Source of the DNA: Betaproteobacteria bacterium
Lineage (GTDB): Bacteria > Pseudomonadota > Gammaproteobacteria > Burkholderiales > SG8-39
NCBI GenBank assembly: GCA_019245555.1
Contig: JAFARH010000252.1
Coordinates: forward strand, 1-6,911
DNA: 6,911 nucleotides
Direction of reading: 5' to 3'
Made by a program: the position numbers and the translations under genes. Of this stretch, positions 5,883 to 6,911 are shown piece by piece. The notes beneath the pieces are model-generated. The model ran no database searches, was not told where the DNA came from, and was given only the letters and a program-made list of their open reading frames with translations. How positions within the stretch are numbered: position 1 is the first letter of the stretch; every line of letters starts with the position of its first letter.

Positions 5883-5890
5883 CCCTCCCC
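5883..5890 (-). promoter_or_regulatory. Shine-Dalgarno GGGGAGGG deciding the GTG start of the kinase gene
   Basis: Read on the minus strand, GGGGAGGG ends two bases before the GTG at 5880. The GGAG core has a spacer of four, which is short but usable. No ATG lies near the expected N-terminus, and the GTG leads directly into the conserved LGRYRIDRVLGKG start of the kinase domain. Confidence 0.6.
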
Positions 5891-5910
5891 AGAGTCGTGT
5901 GCCTGCATGG

Positions 5911-5920
5911 TAGCGCGCTA
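5911..5920. repeat. Palindrome TAGCGCGCTA at the lptG stop codon
   Basis: A perfect 10-bp palindrome at the end of lptG that includes its TAG stop (5918-5920) and extends into the 37-bp spacer before the kinase gene. With neighbouring bases on the minus strand, AGCGC and GCGCT can also form a small stem. There is no T-run, so it is not a recognisable terminator, and read-through from lptG into the kinase gene remains plausible. Confidence 0.35.
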
Positions 5921-6911
5921 GCGGCGCTCCACCCACCACATCATAAGCATTGCGGAGGCAAGAAACGCGGTACTGGGTAACGCTGCGGCGGCGAGAGGCG
6001 GCCAATTTTGCAAAAGGCCGATGTGGGAAAAAAGGGAATTGAGCATGTGGAAAAAAATACCAAGCATGATTCCCAGAAATACCTTGACTCCCACCATCCC
6101 CGCCCGGGCCTGCATGTAGGCGAAGGGCAGCGCAAGCGCCATCATGACGAGCGTTGCGAACGGATAGAAGAGCTTCTTCCAGAAGGCGATTTCATAGCGC
6201 TCGGTCTTCTGCCGGTTGGCCTCCAGGTGCTGGGTGTACTTATGCAGCGCCCAGGCCGACATCCGCTCCGGCTTGACGATGAGGGCGTTCAGCAGGTCGG
6301 GCGACACCGCCGAATGCCATTCCGCCTTCTCCCCCTTGTCGGTACGGGGACCATCCGGTGTGAATCGGGTTGCCGCCACTTGATAGAGTTGCCAGACGCC
6401 CTTCGCCTGGTACTCGGCGCGCTCGGCGAGCGTGATCTTGCGCAGGCGATAGTCGCCGTCGAACTCGAAGATGCGCAGCCCCTGCAGCACCCGCGGATCG
6501 CGCGCCTCGCGCACGTTGATGAACGATCCCTCGTCCTTGAACCACAGGCCCGACTGCAGGTCCTGGCCGATCATGGAGGACAGCGCGCGGATCTTGGTGT
6601 GCTGCGCCCGCTCTTCGGAAAAGGGCGAGATCCACTCGCCGATGACGAAGGTCAGCACCACGAACGCAAGCCCGATCCGCGACAGCATGAGCGCCGCCCG
6701 CTCGGGCGAGAGCCCAGAGCCGCGCATCACCGTGTATTCGGAGTTGCTCGCTAGGTGCGACATCACGTAGAGCGTCCCGATCAAAACGACGATCGGGAAG
6801 AGCTCGTAGGCGTGCGCCGGTGCGTTGAGCAGCACGTACGTGAACACCTGGCGCAAGTCATATTCGCCCTTGCCCAAGTCGCCCAGCTCGCCGATGAGAT
6901 GGAAAAACGCG
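5918..6911 (-). CDS. lptG: LPS export ABC transporter permease LptG, N-terminus cut by right edge
   Basis: Inner-membrane permease subunit of the LptB2FGC transporter, which extracts lipopolysaccharide from the inner membrane and pushes it along the LptA bridge to the outer membrane. The window holds 330 residues and the stop. The frame stays open to the edge, starting AFFHLIGELGDLGKGEYD; with a family length near 355, about 20-25 N-terminal residues are missing. The TTG at 6877 lies inside this conserved stretch and is not the start. Visible parts are TM helices around LNAPAHAYELFPIVVLIGTL and IGLAFVVLTFVIGEW, the coupling-helix region SNSEYTVMRGSGLSPER, and a periplasmic beta-jellyroll (about WFKDEGSFINVREARD to TRFTPDG). 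The C-terminal TMs are LFYPFATLVMMALALPFAYM, VKVFLGIMLGIFFHMLNSLF and LAAAALPSTAFLASAMLMMWW. HIGLLQNWPPL favours LptG over LptF. lptF would be expected just beyond the right edge. The kinase gene follows after 37 bp. Confidence 0.95.
   Translation of the reverse strand, partial: AFFHLIGELGDLGKGEYDLRQVFTYVLLNAPAHAYELFPIVVLIGTLYVMSHLASNSEYTVMRGSGLSPERAALMLSRIGLAFVVLTFVIGEWISPFSEERAQHTKIRALSSMIGQDLQSGLWFKDEGSFINVREARDPRVLQGLRIFEFDGDYRLRKITLAERAEYQAKGVWQLYQVAATRFTPDGPRTDKGEKAEWHSAVSPDLLNALIVKPERMSAWALHKYTQHLEANRQKTERYEIAFWKKLFYPFATLVMMALALPFAYMQARAGMVGVKVFLGIMLGIFFHMLNSLFSHIGLLQNWPPLAAAALPSTAFLASAMLMMWWVERR

Noticed and set aside
6028..6057. A6 and A7 runs (T-runs on the coding strand of lptG), possible frameshift sites
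   Set aside because: They encode expected residues (Phe-Phe within GIFFHMLNSLF), and the LptG frame is intact on both sides; no sign of programmed slippage.
6008..6754. Plus-strand 248-codon open frame
   Set aside because: Antisense shadow of lptG, which has clear family sequence throughout.

Overview
The window (6,911 bp, GC-rich, densely coding) looks like a chromosomal segment of a betaproteobacterium. The reasons are the acetolactate synthase sequence type, the gene order sigma factor - DUF3619 - DUF3106 - RDD next to the ilv genes (an arrangement I recall from Burkholderiales and relatives), and an LptG of betaproteobacterial type. I see no mobile element, tRNA, rRNA or CRISPR array. 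Species cannot be named from this sequence.

Layout, left to right. (1) 1-1323, minus: the N-terminal three quarters of the acetolactate synthase large subunit, cut by the left edge. (2) 1324-1393: a 70-bp divergent spacer. (3) 1394-3289, plus: a tight four-gene cluster. It encodes an ECF-like sigma factor that appears to start at CTG, a single-TM DUF3619 protein, a secreted DUF3106 protein and a small RDD-family membrane protein. Gaps are 19 bp, a 1-nt overlap and 3 bp, so this is almost certainly one operon. (4) 3286-5880, minus: an 864-residue transmembrane Ser/Thr protein kinase. It has a cytoplasmic Hanks-type kinase, a Thr/Pro-rich linker, one TM segment, a long Ala/Lys/Glu coiled coil and a C-terminal SUMF1/FGE-like domain. 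Its stop codon shares the palindrome TTAA with the stop of the convergent RDD gene, inside the loop of a GC-rich hairpin. (5) 5918-6911, minus: LptG of the LPS export machine, cut by the right edge about 20 residues from its N-terminus and lying 37 bp upstream of the kinase gene.

How it may work together. The sigma operon has the parts list of an envelope-sensing ECF system: a sigma factor, a one-TM partner with its N-terminus in the cytoplasm, and an exported LTxxQ-like helical protein. This is inference. The kinase has a probable periplasmic FGE-fold sensor or ligand-binding head that lacks the catalytic cysteines of true FGE. It may be co-transcribed with lptG. The most notable points are the CTG start of the sigma factor, the sigma/DUF3619/DUF3106/RDD module as an undescribed regulatory system, the kinase-FGE fusion, and the shared-stop hairpin between the two convergent operons. 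No stretch longer than 300 bp lacks a gene.
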